64,000 nt of DNA from Roseiarcus sp963753135 (lineage in GTDB: Bacteria > Pseudomonadota > Alphaproteobacteria > Rhizobiales > Beijerinckiaceae). The stretch's first letter is position 1, and each line of letters begins with the position of its first letter. Below the pieces are notes generated by a model. It ran no database searches. It worked only from the letters and a program-made list of their open reading frames with translations, and was not told the origin of the DNA. The stretch is taken from the NCBI GenBank assembly GCA_963753135.1, contig CAVWBA010000016.1, positions 124,001 to 188,000 of the forward strand, given 5' to 3'. The translations under genes and the position numbers were made by a program. Shown one piece after another: positions 8,174 to 16,050 of this stretch.

Positions 8174-8947
8174 TCAGGCTTTTTGGAGAATGCTGCGCAA
8201 GAAGTCCCTTGTCCGCGCTTCCCTCGGCTTGCTCATAAGCGTCTCAGGGCTTTCACATTCGACGACGCGCCCCTCGTCCATGAAGACCACGCGATCGCTC
8301 ACATCGCGCGCAAAGCCGAGCTCGTGCGTTACGACCACCATCGTCATGCCCGAGCGAGCCAAGTCGCGCATGACGGTCAAGACTTCGCCGACGAGCTCGG
8401 GGTCGAGCGCCGAAGTCGGCTCGTCGAAAAGCATCAAACTTGGGCGCATCGCGAGCGCGCGCGCGATCGCGATACGCTGTTGTTGGCCACCTGACAGCTC
8501 CGCCGGGTAGGCGCCCGCCTTATTGGCTAAGCCTACTCGCTCCAGAAGCGCCATGGCGGCTTCCTTCGCCTCCGCCGGCTTCCGCTTGAGAACCTGAATC
8601 GGGCCTTCCGTGACGTTCTCCAGCGCAGTCATATGCGGAAAGAGGTTGAACCGCTGAAACACCATACCCGTTGCTCGCCGCTGCCGGGAGATTTCCTTTT
8701 CGCTGAGCGGGTGGAGCGCGTCGCCGACGCGTCGATAGCCAGTCAGTTCACCGTTGAGCCAAAGCGCTCCAGAGTCGATGCGCTCGAGCTGATTGATGCA
8801 GCGAAGGAACGTCGTCTTTCCGGACCCTGACGGGCCGATGATGCAGACGACTTCTCCCGCTTCGACGTCGAGGGTGACGTCCTCAAGAGCCTTCACGTTG
8901 CCGAAGCGCTTTCCGACTTTCACCGCCGATACGAGGTGGCTGGTCAT
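8174..8947 (-). CDS. Polar amino acid ABC transporter, ATP-binding protein
   Basis: This 257-residue ATPase of the GlnQ/HisP type has Walker A GPSGSGKT (38-45), the Q-loop in MVFQRFNLFPH, signature LSGGQQQR, Walker B LMLFDEP and switch His in VVVTHELGFA. The ATG at 8947 overlaps the permease stop by four bases (ATGA), giving translational coupling. It energises import of a polar amino acid or similar amine. With the permease and binding protein it forms the operon 10661 to 8174. Confidence 0.94.
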   Translation of the reverse strand: MTSHLVSAVKVGKRFGNVKALEDVTLDVEAGEVVCIIGPSGSGKTTFLRCINQLERIDSGALWLNGELTGYRRVGDALHPLSEKEISRQRRATGMVFQRFNLFPHMTALENVTEGPIQVLKRKPAEAKEAAMALLERVGLANKAGAYPAELSGGQQQRIAIARALAMRPSLMLFDEPTSALDPELVGEVLTVMRDLARSGMTMVVVTHELGFARDVSDRVVFMDEGRVVECESPETLMSKPREARTRDFLRSILQKA

Positions 8948-9807
8948 CTCTTTGCGGCGCCTGCAAATCCTCGACCGAAGCGCCGCTCCAGCATGGCTTG
9001 TCCGACAGAGAGAATTGAGACGACGACCAGATACCAGAAGGCGGCGACCATCAGGAGCTCGATCACCTTGGCGTTGCCATAGTAGATGTCCTGAGCGTTG
9101 CGAAGCACGTCGCTGAAGCCGATGATGCTCGCCAGAGATGTGGTCTTGATCAGGGCGATGAACTCGTTGCCGAGCGGCGGAACGACGACCCGCATCGCCT
9201 GCGGCAGGATGATGCGGCGCAGCGATTGCAGGTAGGACATGCCGATCGCCTTCGACGCCTCGTACTGTCCGTGATCCACCGAAAGCATGCCGGAGCGCAT
9301 GATCTCGGAGGCATAGGCGCCTTCGTTCAGTCCAAGCCCAAGCAGCGTAGCGATCGCCGGCGTGATCACATTGACGGTTTGAACGGTGAACAGGCCCGGA
9401 ATCCCGAGATAGGGGAACACCAATCCAAGATTGAACCAGATCAACAGTTGCAGAATGACCGGCGTGCCGCGAAAGAACCATGCGTAGCCGATCGCGACGA
9501 CGCGCAGCACCGGATTGGGGGAGCCGCGAGCGATGGCGCAAAGCACCCCGATCACGATCCCGATCGCCATGCAGGCGACGGACATCCACAGCGTATTGAC
9601 GAGGCCCATAAGAATGCTGGGCCAGGTCAGAAATTCACGCGTCGTCGACCAGTCGATCCGGCCGATCGCGAAAGCGCGGATCAGGAACGCTGCGAAGGCC
9701 AGGATAGCGATGACCGCGACGATCCGGCCATAGTGCCGTGGGCGGATGTGACGCAGCCGAGCGACATCGACTTCCTCGGCGAACGAAAGCTCCGCCGCGC
9801 CGCTCAA
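8944..9807 (-). CDS. Polar amino acid ABC transporter, permease (HisMQ family)
   Basis: This 287-residue inner-membrane permease has about five to six hydrophobic segments after a 30-residue cytoplasmic N-terminus. The EAA-loop signature is seen around HGQYEASKAIGMSYLQSLRRI, typical of HisM/GlnP proteins. Only one permease is encoded here, so it probably acts as a homodimer. It sits between the binding protein (14-bp gap) and the ATPase (4-bp overlap). Confidence 0.94.
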   Translation of the reverse strand: MSGAAELSFAEEVDVARLRHIRPRHYGRIVAVIAILAFAAFLIRAFAIGRIDWSTTREFLTWPSILMGLVNTLWMSVACMAIGIVIGVLCAIARGSPNPVLRVVAIGYAWFFRGTPVILQLLIWFNLGLVFPYLGIPGLFTVQTVNVITPAIATLLGLGLNEGAYASEIMRSGMLSVDHGQYEASKAIGMSYLQSLRRIILPQAMRVVVPPLGNEFIALIKTTSLASIIGFSDVLRNAQDIYYGNAKVIELLMVAAFWYLVVVSILSVGQAMLERRFGRGFAGAAKR

Positions 9808-9821
9808 CTCAGTAGCGCCCC

Positions 9822-10661
9822 TCAGGGAAGAGGTCCGGCGTCGAAACTGACGTCCTTGTAGGGGCTGAGATCAAGCTTCCATTTCTTGATCAGTTCATCA
9901 TACGTGCCGTCCGCAATGACTTTCTTCAAAGCGAAGGCGAAAGCGTCCCGAAGCGTTGTTTCGTCCGGCAGAAACGCCATGCCCATCAGCGTCGACGAGA
10001 AGGGTTTGCCCAGAGGACGGTACAGAGTCGCGTCCATTGCGACGATCGTCGGAACGGCCTCGAGGCCCTGGACCGCCGCGACCGCGCGGCCGGTCTTCAA
10101 ATTGGTGAGCTGCTGGCCGAGGTCGGTGTCGATGATGACGTCAATCGCCGGCTTGCCGGCGGCGACGCAGTTCTTGTCAGACCAGGCCTTCACGGTGTCC
10201 GGATAGCTGGTGCCGCGGCTGGTCGTGATCGTCTTGCCGCACAGGTCAGTCAGTTCCTTGATCTCGGGGAGGCTGATCAATGTGTAGAATTGGGCGCCGG
10301 CGCGGAGGTAGTCGATGAAGGTGAACATCGGCCGGCGTTTTGGCACATCGTAAAAGCCGCTCATGATCATGTTGACGCGCTCAGACTGCAGCGCCGGCGT
10401 CATCGCCTCGAAGGCGCCGTCCTGATACTCGACTTTGAGGCCGAGCACTTTCGCCATCGCAGCCATCAGATCGATGTCGAACCCGGTCAGCTCCCCGGAT
10501 TTGTCATCCTTCATTTCCATCGGAGGATAACCGGAATTGACTGCGACCTTGATCACCTTGCTGGCGGCGATATCATCCGGGAGCTTCTGCGCCTCGGAGA
10601 CGCCGGTCGAAATCATCAGGCACAATGCCGCTCCCAAACCCAGTAGGCGCGTTCCCGACAT
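9822..10661 (-). CDS. Polar amino acid ABC transporter, periplasmic binding protein
   Basis: This 279-residue SBP_bac_3 protein has a signal peptide (MSGTRLLGLGAALCLMISTG...SEA). The mature fold shows the usual ligand-site segments: VAVNSGYPPMEM, LTGFDIDLMAAMAKVLGL and the hinge region around VNMIMSGFYDVPKRR. I chose the start at 10661 because AGAAGGGAG lies just upstream and the signal peptide begins there. It is first in the transport operon. Ligand identity cannot be read from sequence; neighbours suggest an amino- or guanidino-compound. Confidence 0.93.
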   Translation of the reverse strand: MSGTRLLGLGAALCLMISTGVSEAQKLPDDIAASKVIKVAVNSGYPPMEMKDDKSGELTGFDIDLMAAMAKVLGLKVEYQDGAFEAMTPALQSERVNMIMSGFYDVPKRRPMFTFIDYLRAGAQFYTLISLPEIKELTDLCGKTITTSRGTSYPDTVKAWSDKNCVAAGKPAIDVIIDTDLGQQLTNLKTGRAVAAVQGLEAVPTIVAMDATLYRPLGKPFSSTLMGMAFLPDETTLRDAFAFALKKVIADGTYDELIKKWKLDLSPYKDVSFDAGPLP

Positions 10662-10753
10662 GGCTTGCTCCCTTCTGCCCACGACCGCCTCAACGGGCTC
10701 TTGCCAAAGCCCGATTTCGAGGCGGCCCACGCAAGTTTCGTACCGTCGTCTGG

Positions 10754-11671
10754 CTACCGACTGGGCCGCGCGACTTGCGGCGCCGGCTCTTCCCAGAACG
10801 GAATTCGCTCGACCGGCGGAGTCCATTCTCCTCGATCGACGAGCCCTTGAACATAGGCGCCAATTTCAGCCAGCGTGGCGAACCAGACGCCGCCCTTTTC
10901 GTGCATGTGCTCGAACAGACTGACCATAGCCTCCGCCCGCGCAAGCCGGCCGGAGACGAATGGATGCCAGATTGCGGCCCAAAGACCGCCATGCGTCCAG
11001 GCGGCGTCGAAGTCGGCGCGGAAAACCTCCATCGCTTGGGCGGGCGACTTCGTGGGTATGCCCATATTGAATTCGCGCATGTTCACATATTGGGGCCAAT
11101 CGTCGAGCGAGTGATCCGACGGCAATTCGACGAGCCTACGGCCATCTGAGCCTTCGATCAGATAGGGAATATCATCGCCGCCGAGCGATGCGTCGTAGAC
11201 AAAGCCGTTGTCGATCAAGAGATCGAGCGTGTACTCGGAATAGGCCCCAGACGGACAGCGGTAGCCAGCGACTGGCTTGCCGGTCACCCCCGCGATGATC
11301 TCCATGCCCTTCTTCAGGACGCGTTCCTCATCCTGCCGCGACAACTGGTTCGGCCTCTCGTGCAGCCAACCGTGGTGCGCGATCTCATGACCGTCGCGAA
11401 GCAGGAGCTCAATCGCCTTCGGATAGGTTTCCACGCACCAACCGGGCACAAACATTGTTTGCTTGACGCCGAAATGCTTCCAGATCTCGACGATGCGCGG
11501 CACCGCCACGCGCGCGCCATAGCGCAACGTGGACGACAAGCTGATTCGTCGCCGTGAATCGTCAGGAAAGTAGAGGTGGAGAAGACTTTCCGCGTCGAAG
11601 TCGAAGGAGAAGCAGACGGCGCATCGTGCGCCGTTGGGCCAAGGGGGTGGATTGTTGATGAGCCTCAGCAT
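10754..11671 (-). CDS. Polysaccharide deacetylase-family hydrolase (PuuE/cyclic-imidase-like)
   Basis: This 305-residue NodB-homology protein has FDFD near the N-terminus (catalytic base and metal Asp), the metal-binding histidine pair in HEIAHHGWLHE, YRCPSGAYSEYTLDLL and a C-terminal IWHPF motif. This architecture fits the subgroup with allantoinase PuuE and cyclic imide hydrolases better than cell-wall deacetylases. There is no signal peptide, which supports a cytoplasmic catabolic role. I start at ATG 11671 because the longer frame upstream is not protein-like and crosses the tetR control region. It is transcribed divergently from tetR. Confidence 0.85.
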   Translation of the reverse strand: MLRLINNPPPWPNGARCAVCFSFDFDAESLLHLYFPDDSRRRISLSSTLRYGARVAVPRIVEIWKHFGVKQTMFVPGWCVETYPKAIELLLRDGHEIAHHGWLHERPNQLSRQDEERVLKKGMEIIAGVTGKPVAGYRCPSGAYSEYTLDLLIDNGFVYDASLGGDDIPYLIEGSDGRRLVELPSDHSLDDWPQYVNMREFNMGIPTKSPAQAMEVFRADFDAAWTHGGLWAAIWHPFVSGRLARAEAMVSLFEHMHEKGGVWFATLAEIGAYVQGLVDRGEWTPPVERIPFWEEPAPQVARPSR

Positions 11672-11816
11672 TTCCAGCTCTGCGCCGTTCGTGCCTCGCG
11701 ATCCAACAGGATCGTCTCCACGCTTCCCCTCCGCGCGCCTTACGTCGAACAGCCGCAAAGAATTCGCTGCGCTCGGATATTGGTGGACGGACGTACATTG
11801 TGTCAACTCCGCTTTT

Positions 11817-11828
11817 GGAGTGAACTCT
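11817..11828. promoter_or_regulatory. Candidate TetR operator, site 2
   Basis: GGAGTGAACTCT with flanks TTTT and AAATTA lies between the divergent hydrolase (start 11671) and tetR-like gene (start 11876). An extra half-site (AACTCC) precedes it at about 11804, so the region can also fold as ACTCC-GCTTTT-GGAGT. Its position 48 bp before tetR suits autoregulation. Confidence 0.6.
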
Positions 11829-11875
11829 AAATTAGCAGCGCGCCCGATTTTGCGGCGGCGCGGAGGCAAACGCTG

Positions 11876-12535
11876 ATGGCGGGAAAGAGAGCGGCCCAAA
11901 GTTCAAGGGAGCGGCGAGCGACGAAGGTCCTCGACGCCGCTCAGGAGCTATTTGCCACTCGCGGATACGAGGCGACGCTCGTGGCGGAGATCGCGGAATC
12001 AGCCTCAGTCGCCCCCGCGACGATCTACAACTACTTCTCGACGAAGCCCAACCTTTTGATGGAGCTTGCTCTTCGCCATGTTCGCGCCGCGCTGCCGGAG
12101 CGACGGGCGTTCCTCAAAAATTTGCCTGAAAACCCACTGGAAGCCATTGAAGCCTTTGAGCGACTGCTCGCAGAACAGGCGCTTCGGCACTTGTCGCGCG
12201 AATGTTGGCGAACAATGATGGCGGCGCAGATTCTCGAACCGCGCGGGCGCGCCGCGAAAACCGGAGCGCGGCTGAACGATCTGATCAAACGACAATATGT
12301 TCAGATCATTCGTACCTACCAAGCTCGGGGTCGACTCGTTGCTGACGTCGACGCGAGCATGCTGTCCGAGCTTATCGTCGGGGTGGCCACGATGAATTTC
12401 GCCCGCTTCGTTTATGGGTCTGGCGGGACCATAGAAGATCTTCTGCGCCTCGGCCTTCCGCACATTGCGCTGATCCTGCGAGGGCTTCTCCTCGAGAAGC
12501 GATCCAGGCCGCGACGGCGAGCAAGAATGGAGTAG
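11876..12535 (+). CDS. TetR/AcrR-family transcriptional regulator
   Basis: This 219-residue protein has a typical TetR N-terminal helix-turn-helix (VLDAAQELFATRGYEATLVAEIAE, then SVAPATIYNYFSTKPNLL) and a variable all-helical ligand domain. It is probably a dimeric repressor that releases DNA on binding a small molecule. Copies of one palindrome lie on both sides of the gene (11817-11828 and 12529-12540; the second overlaps its own stop codon), so it likely represses itself, the divergent hydrolase and the downstream four-gene operon. The start ATG 11876 gives a normal length. Confidence 0.92.
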   Translation: MAGKRAAQSSRERRATKVLDAAQELFATRGYEATLVAEIAESASVAPATIYNYFSTKPNLLMELALRHVRAALPERRAFLKNLPENPLEAIEAFERLLAEQALRHLSRECWRTMMAAQILEPRGRAAKTGARLNDLIKRQYVQIIRTYQARGRLVADVDASMLSELIVGVATMNFARFVYGSGGTIEDLLRLGLPHIALILRGLLLEKRSRPRRRARME

Positions 12536-12540
12536 ACTCC
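12529..12540. promoter_or_regulatory. Candidate TetR operator, site 3 (perfect palindrome)
   Basis: GGAGTAGACTCC is a perfect palindrome that includes the tetR stop codon (TAG 12533-12535) and is followed by AAATTTG as at the other sites. It lies 88 bp upstream of the operon starting at 12629. Confidence 0.6.
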
Positions 12541-12628
12541 AAATTTGGGTTGCGCGCCCTTGCGAGCCCTTTTACGTTCGGACGTCCGGCTTCCCGAGGC
12601 TTAGGCGCCGGCTTGAGGAGGCAGAGCC

Positions 12629-13633
12629 TTGAGCGCGATCACCGAAGGCGAGTGGCGCTACAATCAGCTGATCAAGCTGTTCCCCTCGGAGGCCGAGCCG
12701 CCGTTCGAGGATTCGGGTGAGCTCGAGCGTTGGTGGGGCCGGAAGTGGGGCTGCACGAACGATGTCGGGCGTCTGCGGGTCGTGCTTATGCACAGGCCGG
12801 GTGAAGAAATTAATGTTGTCGATACGTCGAAGCGTCTGGACAACCGCGCGTTCGGCGATACCCAGGCGGGATGGTACTGGCGCGGCGCCGTGGGCCCTGA
12901 TCTTCCCGGAATGCAGGCGCAGCACGACGCCTATACGGCCTTGCTGAAAAAGGAGGGCGTCGACGTCGTGTATCTCGACGAGATCGGCGCCGGCCGAATG
13001 AAGTCCTGCTACACCCGGGACTCCTGCGTGGCGGTTGGCGGCGGGGCAATCGTCATGCGGTTGGGGCCGCGCATCAGGCGCGGCGAAGAACCCGCAGTCT
13101 CGCGCACGCTCGCCAGACTGGGATGTCCCATCCTTCGCACGATTTCCGGGAGCGGAGTGGCGGAAGGGGGAAGCTTCGCCTGGCTGAACAGCAAGACGGC
13201 GGTTATCGGCCTCTCGTCACGCGTGAACGAGGAGGGCGCCCGTCAAGTCGAGGAAGTCCTGAGGTCGCAGGGCGTGGAACTGATAAAAGTGGCGCTGACT
13301 GGATACCGGCTTCACATTGACGGGCTGTTTGTCATGATCGCGCCGGACCTCGCGCTCGCCAACATTACGCTATTGCCGTTTTGGTTCTTGGAACGGCTTG
13401 ATGCGCTTAAGATCAGACGAATTGAAATCCATCACGAGGACGACGCTTCGATCATCAACTCACTTGCGATTGCACCAGGGCGGGTCATCATGCCTGAAGG
13501 CGTTTCCGAACATACGCAGGATCAGCTTCGGCTGGCGGGAGTGCAAGTCATCACGATTCCCTATGACAAGATGATCACTGGCGGCGGCGGCCTCCACTGT
13601 TCGACCGCTCCCCTCGTTCGCGACGAGATTTGA
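12629..13633 (+). CDS. Amidinotransferase/dimethylarginine dimethylaminohydrolase-fold hydrolase, copy 2
   Basis: This 334-residue paralogue of the protein at 4617 shares long matching blocks such as WGCTNDVGRLRVVLMHRPG and the C-terminal GGGGLHCSTAPLVRD. Catalytic residues are Glu179 (AEGGSF), His229 and Asp231 (YRLHIDG) and Cys324. It is expected to hydrolyse or transfer an amidino group in the cytoplasm. The start is TTG 12629, supported by GAGGAGG eight bases upstream. It is first in a four-gene operon with the M20 amidohydrolase, class II aldolase and ThDP enzyme, and a tetR-type palindrome sits just upstream. Confidence 0.89.
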   Translation: MSAITEGEWRYNQLIKLFPSEAEPPFEDSGELERWWGRKWGCTNDVGRLRVVLMHRPGEEINVVDTSKRLDNRAFGDTQAGWYWRGAVGPDLPGMQAQHDAYTALLKKEGVDVVYLDEIGAGRMKSCYTRDSCVAVGGGAIVMRLGPRIRRGEEPAVSRTLARLGCPILRTISGSGVAEGGSFAWLNSKTAVIGLSSRVNEEGARQVEEVLRSQGVELIKVALTGYRLHIDGLFVMIAPDLALANITLLPFWFLERLDALKIRRIEIHHEDDASIINSLAIAPGRVIMPEGVSEHTQDQLRLAGVQVITIPYDKMITGGGGLHCSTAPLVRDEI

Positions 13634-13635
13634 TC

Positions 13636-15219
13636 ATGGCGAGCGGATTCAGCGCGGCCCAGAACACGGCGCTTGATTGGCTGAAGCGCAATCACGCGGC
13701 GCTGTCAGCGGATCACATGACGATCTGGAACTTTCATGAACCCTCGTGGCGCGAGTACAAATCTTCGTCCTGGTACATGGATCGGCTTAAGCGCGAGGGG
13801 TTTGACGTCGAGCGAGGGACGGCGGGAATGCCGACTGCGTTTCGGGCGCGGTGGTCAAACGGGCAGGGACCCACGCTCGCCGGTTACGCCGAGTACGACG
13901 CCGTGCCCGGACAGAGCCAGGCGCCTGAGCCGAGGCGAAAGCCACGCGATGGAACGAGCTTCCGCGCTGCTGGCCACACCGACCCGCATTCGGCGCTCGG
14001 GATTGGCTCGTTTGGCGGCTTTCTGGCGGCCAAGCATGCAATGGAGACGCATGGGCTGAAGGGGACGCTCGTCTATTTCGGCGAGCCGGCCGAGAAAATG
14101 TGCGGCTCGAAGCCGGTGCACGCCGCTCATGGCTATTACGATGGTCTCGACGCCGCAATAAGCTTTCATCCGCATTCGTTTCCGGCGCTCACGAATGGAT
14201 GCTTCTGGGATACGACCAGCGCCGCCTATTGGAGCCGTATCTATACATTCGAATGCGAGCATCCTGAGACGTGGCAGAGCGAGGCTGCCGGTGGCGCGGT
14301 GGCCCATGCCCACGCGACCGCTCGCGCGCCCGGCGCGCTCGACGCCGTATGCTTGATGTATACAAACTCGAAGATGATGAAGGAGTCGATGCTGCCCCAC
14401 GCCGGCAGCTGGACGCTGAACGAATTCATCCCCATCGCGGGACAAGCAGCGGCCGACAATATCGCCCCGGCAATCGGGCAAATCCAGTACGCCATGCGCG
14501 CCCCGACCTTGCCGATGTGTCAGGCGGCTTTCGACGTGCTCGACCGGAACGCCGACCATGTCGCCGCGATGACCCATTGCACGGTCACGAAAGCCTGGAT
14601 CACCAGGACGCGCGCCGGCCTGCCCAACCACGCCATGGCGGAGGTCACCTTCCGCAATTTCGAGAAGCTTGGCGCCCCCGAATGGTCGGAGGAGGCCAAG
14701 GTCTTTGCACGCGAGCTGCAGAAATCGCTCGACCTCGAGCCAATGCAGCAGCCCTTCTTCGAAGGGCTGACCAAACTGACCCCGCCGTGGGAAGCGGAAA
14801 AGGCGTTCCGCGGGCAACTGCCTGCCTGGCAGCTCAACTACGCGGCCGACGACTATGTCGACTACACTTGGCACGCGCCGACCGTGCGTCTCTATGTCGG
14901 CCGTCCAACGCTGCAAGCGCCGAAGCCCGGATATCGCTATCCCGAATGGGTTAGGCACGCGATGGGAGGCGTGCCGGCCTGCATCGATCCGATGTGGAGC
15001 AAAGCCTCCGCCGTCATCGGCACGACCCTCATCGACCTGTTGAGCGATCCGAGCTTGCTCGAAAAGGCGCAAGCGGAGTTCCGTGACCGGACGGGCGGAG
15101 GCGTCGGCGGTTCCAAATGGGTCGCGCCGCTGCTGCCTGCCGACTTCAAGGCGCCGACCGAATACCGCTGGCCTGAATATGTCGAGACGCCACGAGGCCG
15201 GGAATGGACCGTCCCGTGA
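13636..15219 (+). CDS. M20-family amidohydrolase (AbgB-like)
   Basis: This 527-residue protein is of the M20/M40 metallohydrolase group that includes p-aminobenzoyl-glutamate hydrolase subunit B. Motifs include GYAEYDAVPG (83-92), AGHTDPHSALGIG (metal His114, Asp116) and YFGEPAEKMCGSKP (148-160). In classical M20 enzymes the last is PAEE; here Lys follows Glu153, which may be a subfamily trait. A dimerisation domain follows (HATARAPGALDAV, then NHAMAEVTF). I chose ATG 13636, 2 bp after the preceding stop; a TTG at 13630 would overlap it. It probably cleaves an N-acyl or amide bond of the pathway substrate. Confidence 0.86.
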   Translation: MASGFSAAQNTALDWLKRNHAALSADHMTIWNFHEPSWREYKSSSWYMDRLKREGFDVERGTAGMPTAFRARWSNGQGPTLAGYAEYDAVPGQSQAPEPRRKPRDGTSFRAAGHTDPHSALGIGSFGGFLAAKHAMETHGLKGTLVYFGEPAEKMCGSKPVHAAHGYYDGLDAAISFHPHSFPALTNGCFWDTTSAAYWSRIYTFECEHPETWQSEAAGGAVAHAHATARAPGALDAVCLMYTNSKMMKESMLPHAGSWTLNEFIPIAGQAAADNIAPAIGQIQYAMRAPTLPMCQAAFDVLDRNADHVAAMTHCTVTKAWITRTRAGLPNHAMAEVTFRNFEKLGAPEWSEEAKVFARELQKSLDLEPMQQPFFEGLTKLTPPWEAEKAFRGQLPAWQLNYAADDYVDYTWHAPTVRLYVGRPTLQAPKPGYRYPEWVRHAMGGVPACIDPMWSKASAVIGTTLIDLLSDPSLLEKAQAEFRDRTGGGVGGSKWVAPLLPADFKAPTEYRWPEYVETPRGREWTVP

Positions 15220-15263
15220 CATCCTGCGACGACCCTTGCAATCCTATGAGATCCGGTAACGCA

Positions 15264-16040
15264 ATGAAGCACAGTCCCCTGTCCATTCCGAAGCCTCCTC
15301 CGTCGGATCACGCTTCCAGCGAGGCCGAGCTCCGCGAGGACCTCGCCGCGGCCTATCGTCTGCTTGCTCTCTTCGGGATGACGGACCTTGTGTATACGCA
15401 TCTGTCAGCGCGAATTCCGGGCGAGGGCCATCGCTTTCTCATCAACCCCTATGGGCTTCTTTTCGAGGAGATCACCGCGAGCTCCCTGGTTGAGGTCGAC
15501 GCCGACGGCGAGCCGCGGCAGGAAACCAGCTGGCCGGTCAATCCCGCCGGCTTCGTCATTCATTCAGCGGTTCACGCCGCGCGGCCCGACGCAGCCTGCG
15601 TGATGCATACGCATACCCTGGCCGGCATGACCGTCGCTGCGCAAACGGGCGGGCTGCTGCCGCTGAACCAGATCAGCATGGAATTCCACAACCAGGTCGG
15701 TCTGCACGAATACGAGGGCATAGCCGCGGACGACAACCTAACGGAGCGGCAGCGGATTGTGCGCGATCTCGGCTTGAAACATTGCCTGATCATGCGCAAC
15801 CACGGCCTTTTGACCGCGGGAAGAACGGTCGCCGAGGCCTTCTACTGGATGTATTATTTGGAGCAGGCGTGCCGAATCCAGATCTCGGCGCAATCGACCG
15901 GCGCGCCGCTCGCGCTGCCCTCGGAGAACGTGCTCGCGAGGACCTCCAATCAGTTCACCAACGACGCGAACAAGGGCTGGCTGCCGTGGCAGGCTCTCCG
16001 GCGTAAGCTCGACCGCGAGCAGCCGGCCTATCGCGACTGA
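15264..16040 (+). CDS. Class II aldolase/adducin-family protein
   Basis: This 258-residue protein has metal ligands His115 and His117 (VMHTHTLAGM) and His180 (MRNHGLLTAG), the zinc triad of the family; FEEIT (68-71) matches the region of the catalytic Glu. Members cleave or epimerise sugar phosphates and other hydroxy-acyl compounds. The start is uncertain: ATGs occur at 15204 (with GAGGCCGGG upstream but overlapping the previous gene), 15246 and 15264. I give the one nearest to the homologous body. It is the third gene of the operon, 10 bp before the ThDP enzyme. Confidence 0.85.
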   Translation: MKHSPLSIPKPPPSDHASSEAELREDLAAAYRLLALFGMTDLVYTHLSARIPGEGHRFLINPYGLLFEEITASSLVEVDADGEPRQETSWPVNPAGFVIHSAVHAARPDAACVMHTHTLAGMTVAAQTGGLLPLNQISMEFHNQVGLHEYEGIAADDNLTERQRIVRDLGLKHCLIMRNHGLLTAGRTVAEAFYWMYYLEQACRIQISAQSTGAPLALPSENVLARTSNQFTNDANKGWLPWQALRRKLDREQPAYRD

Positions 16041-16050
16041 GACCGAGTCC

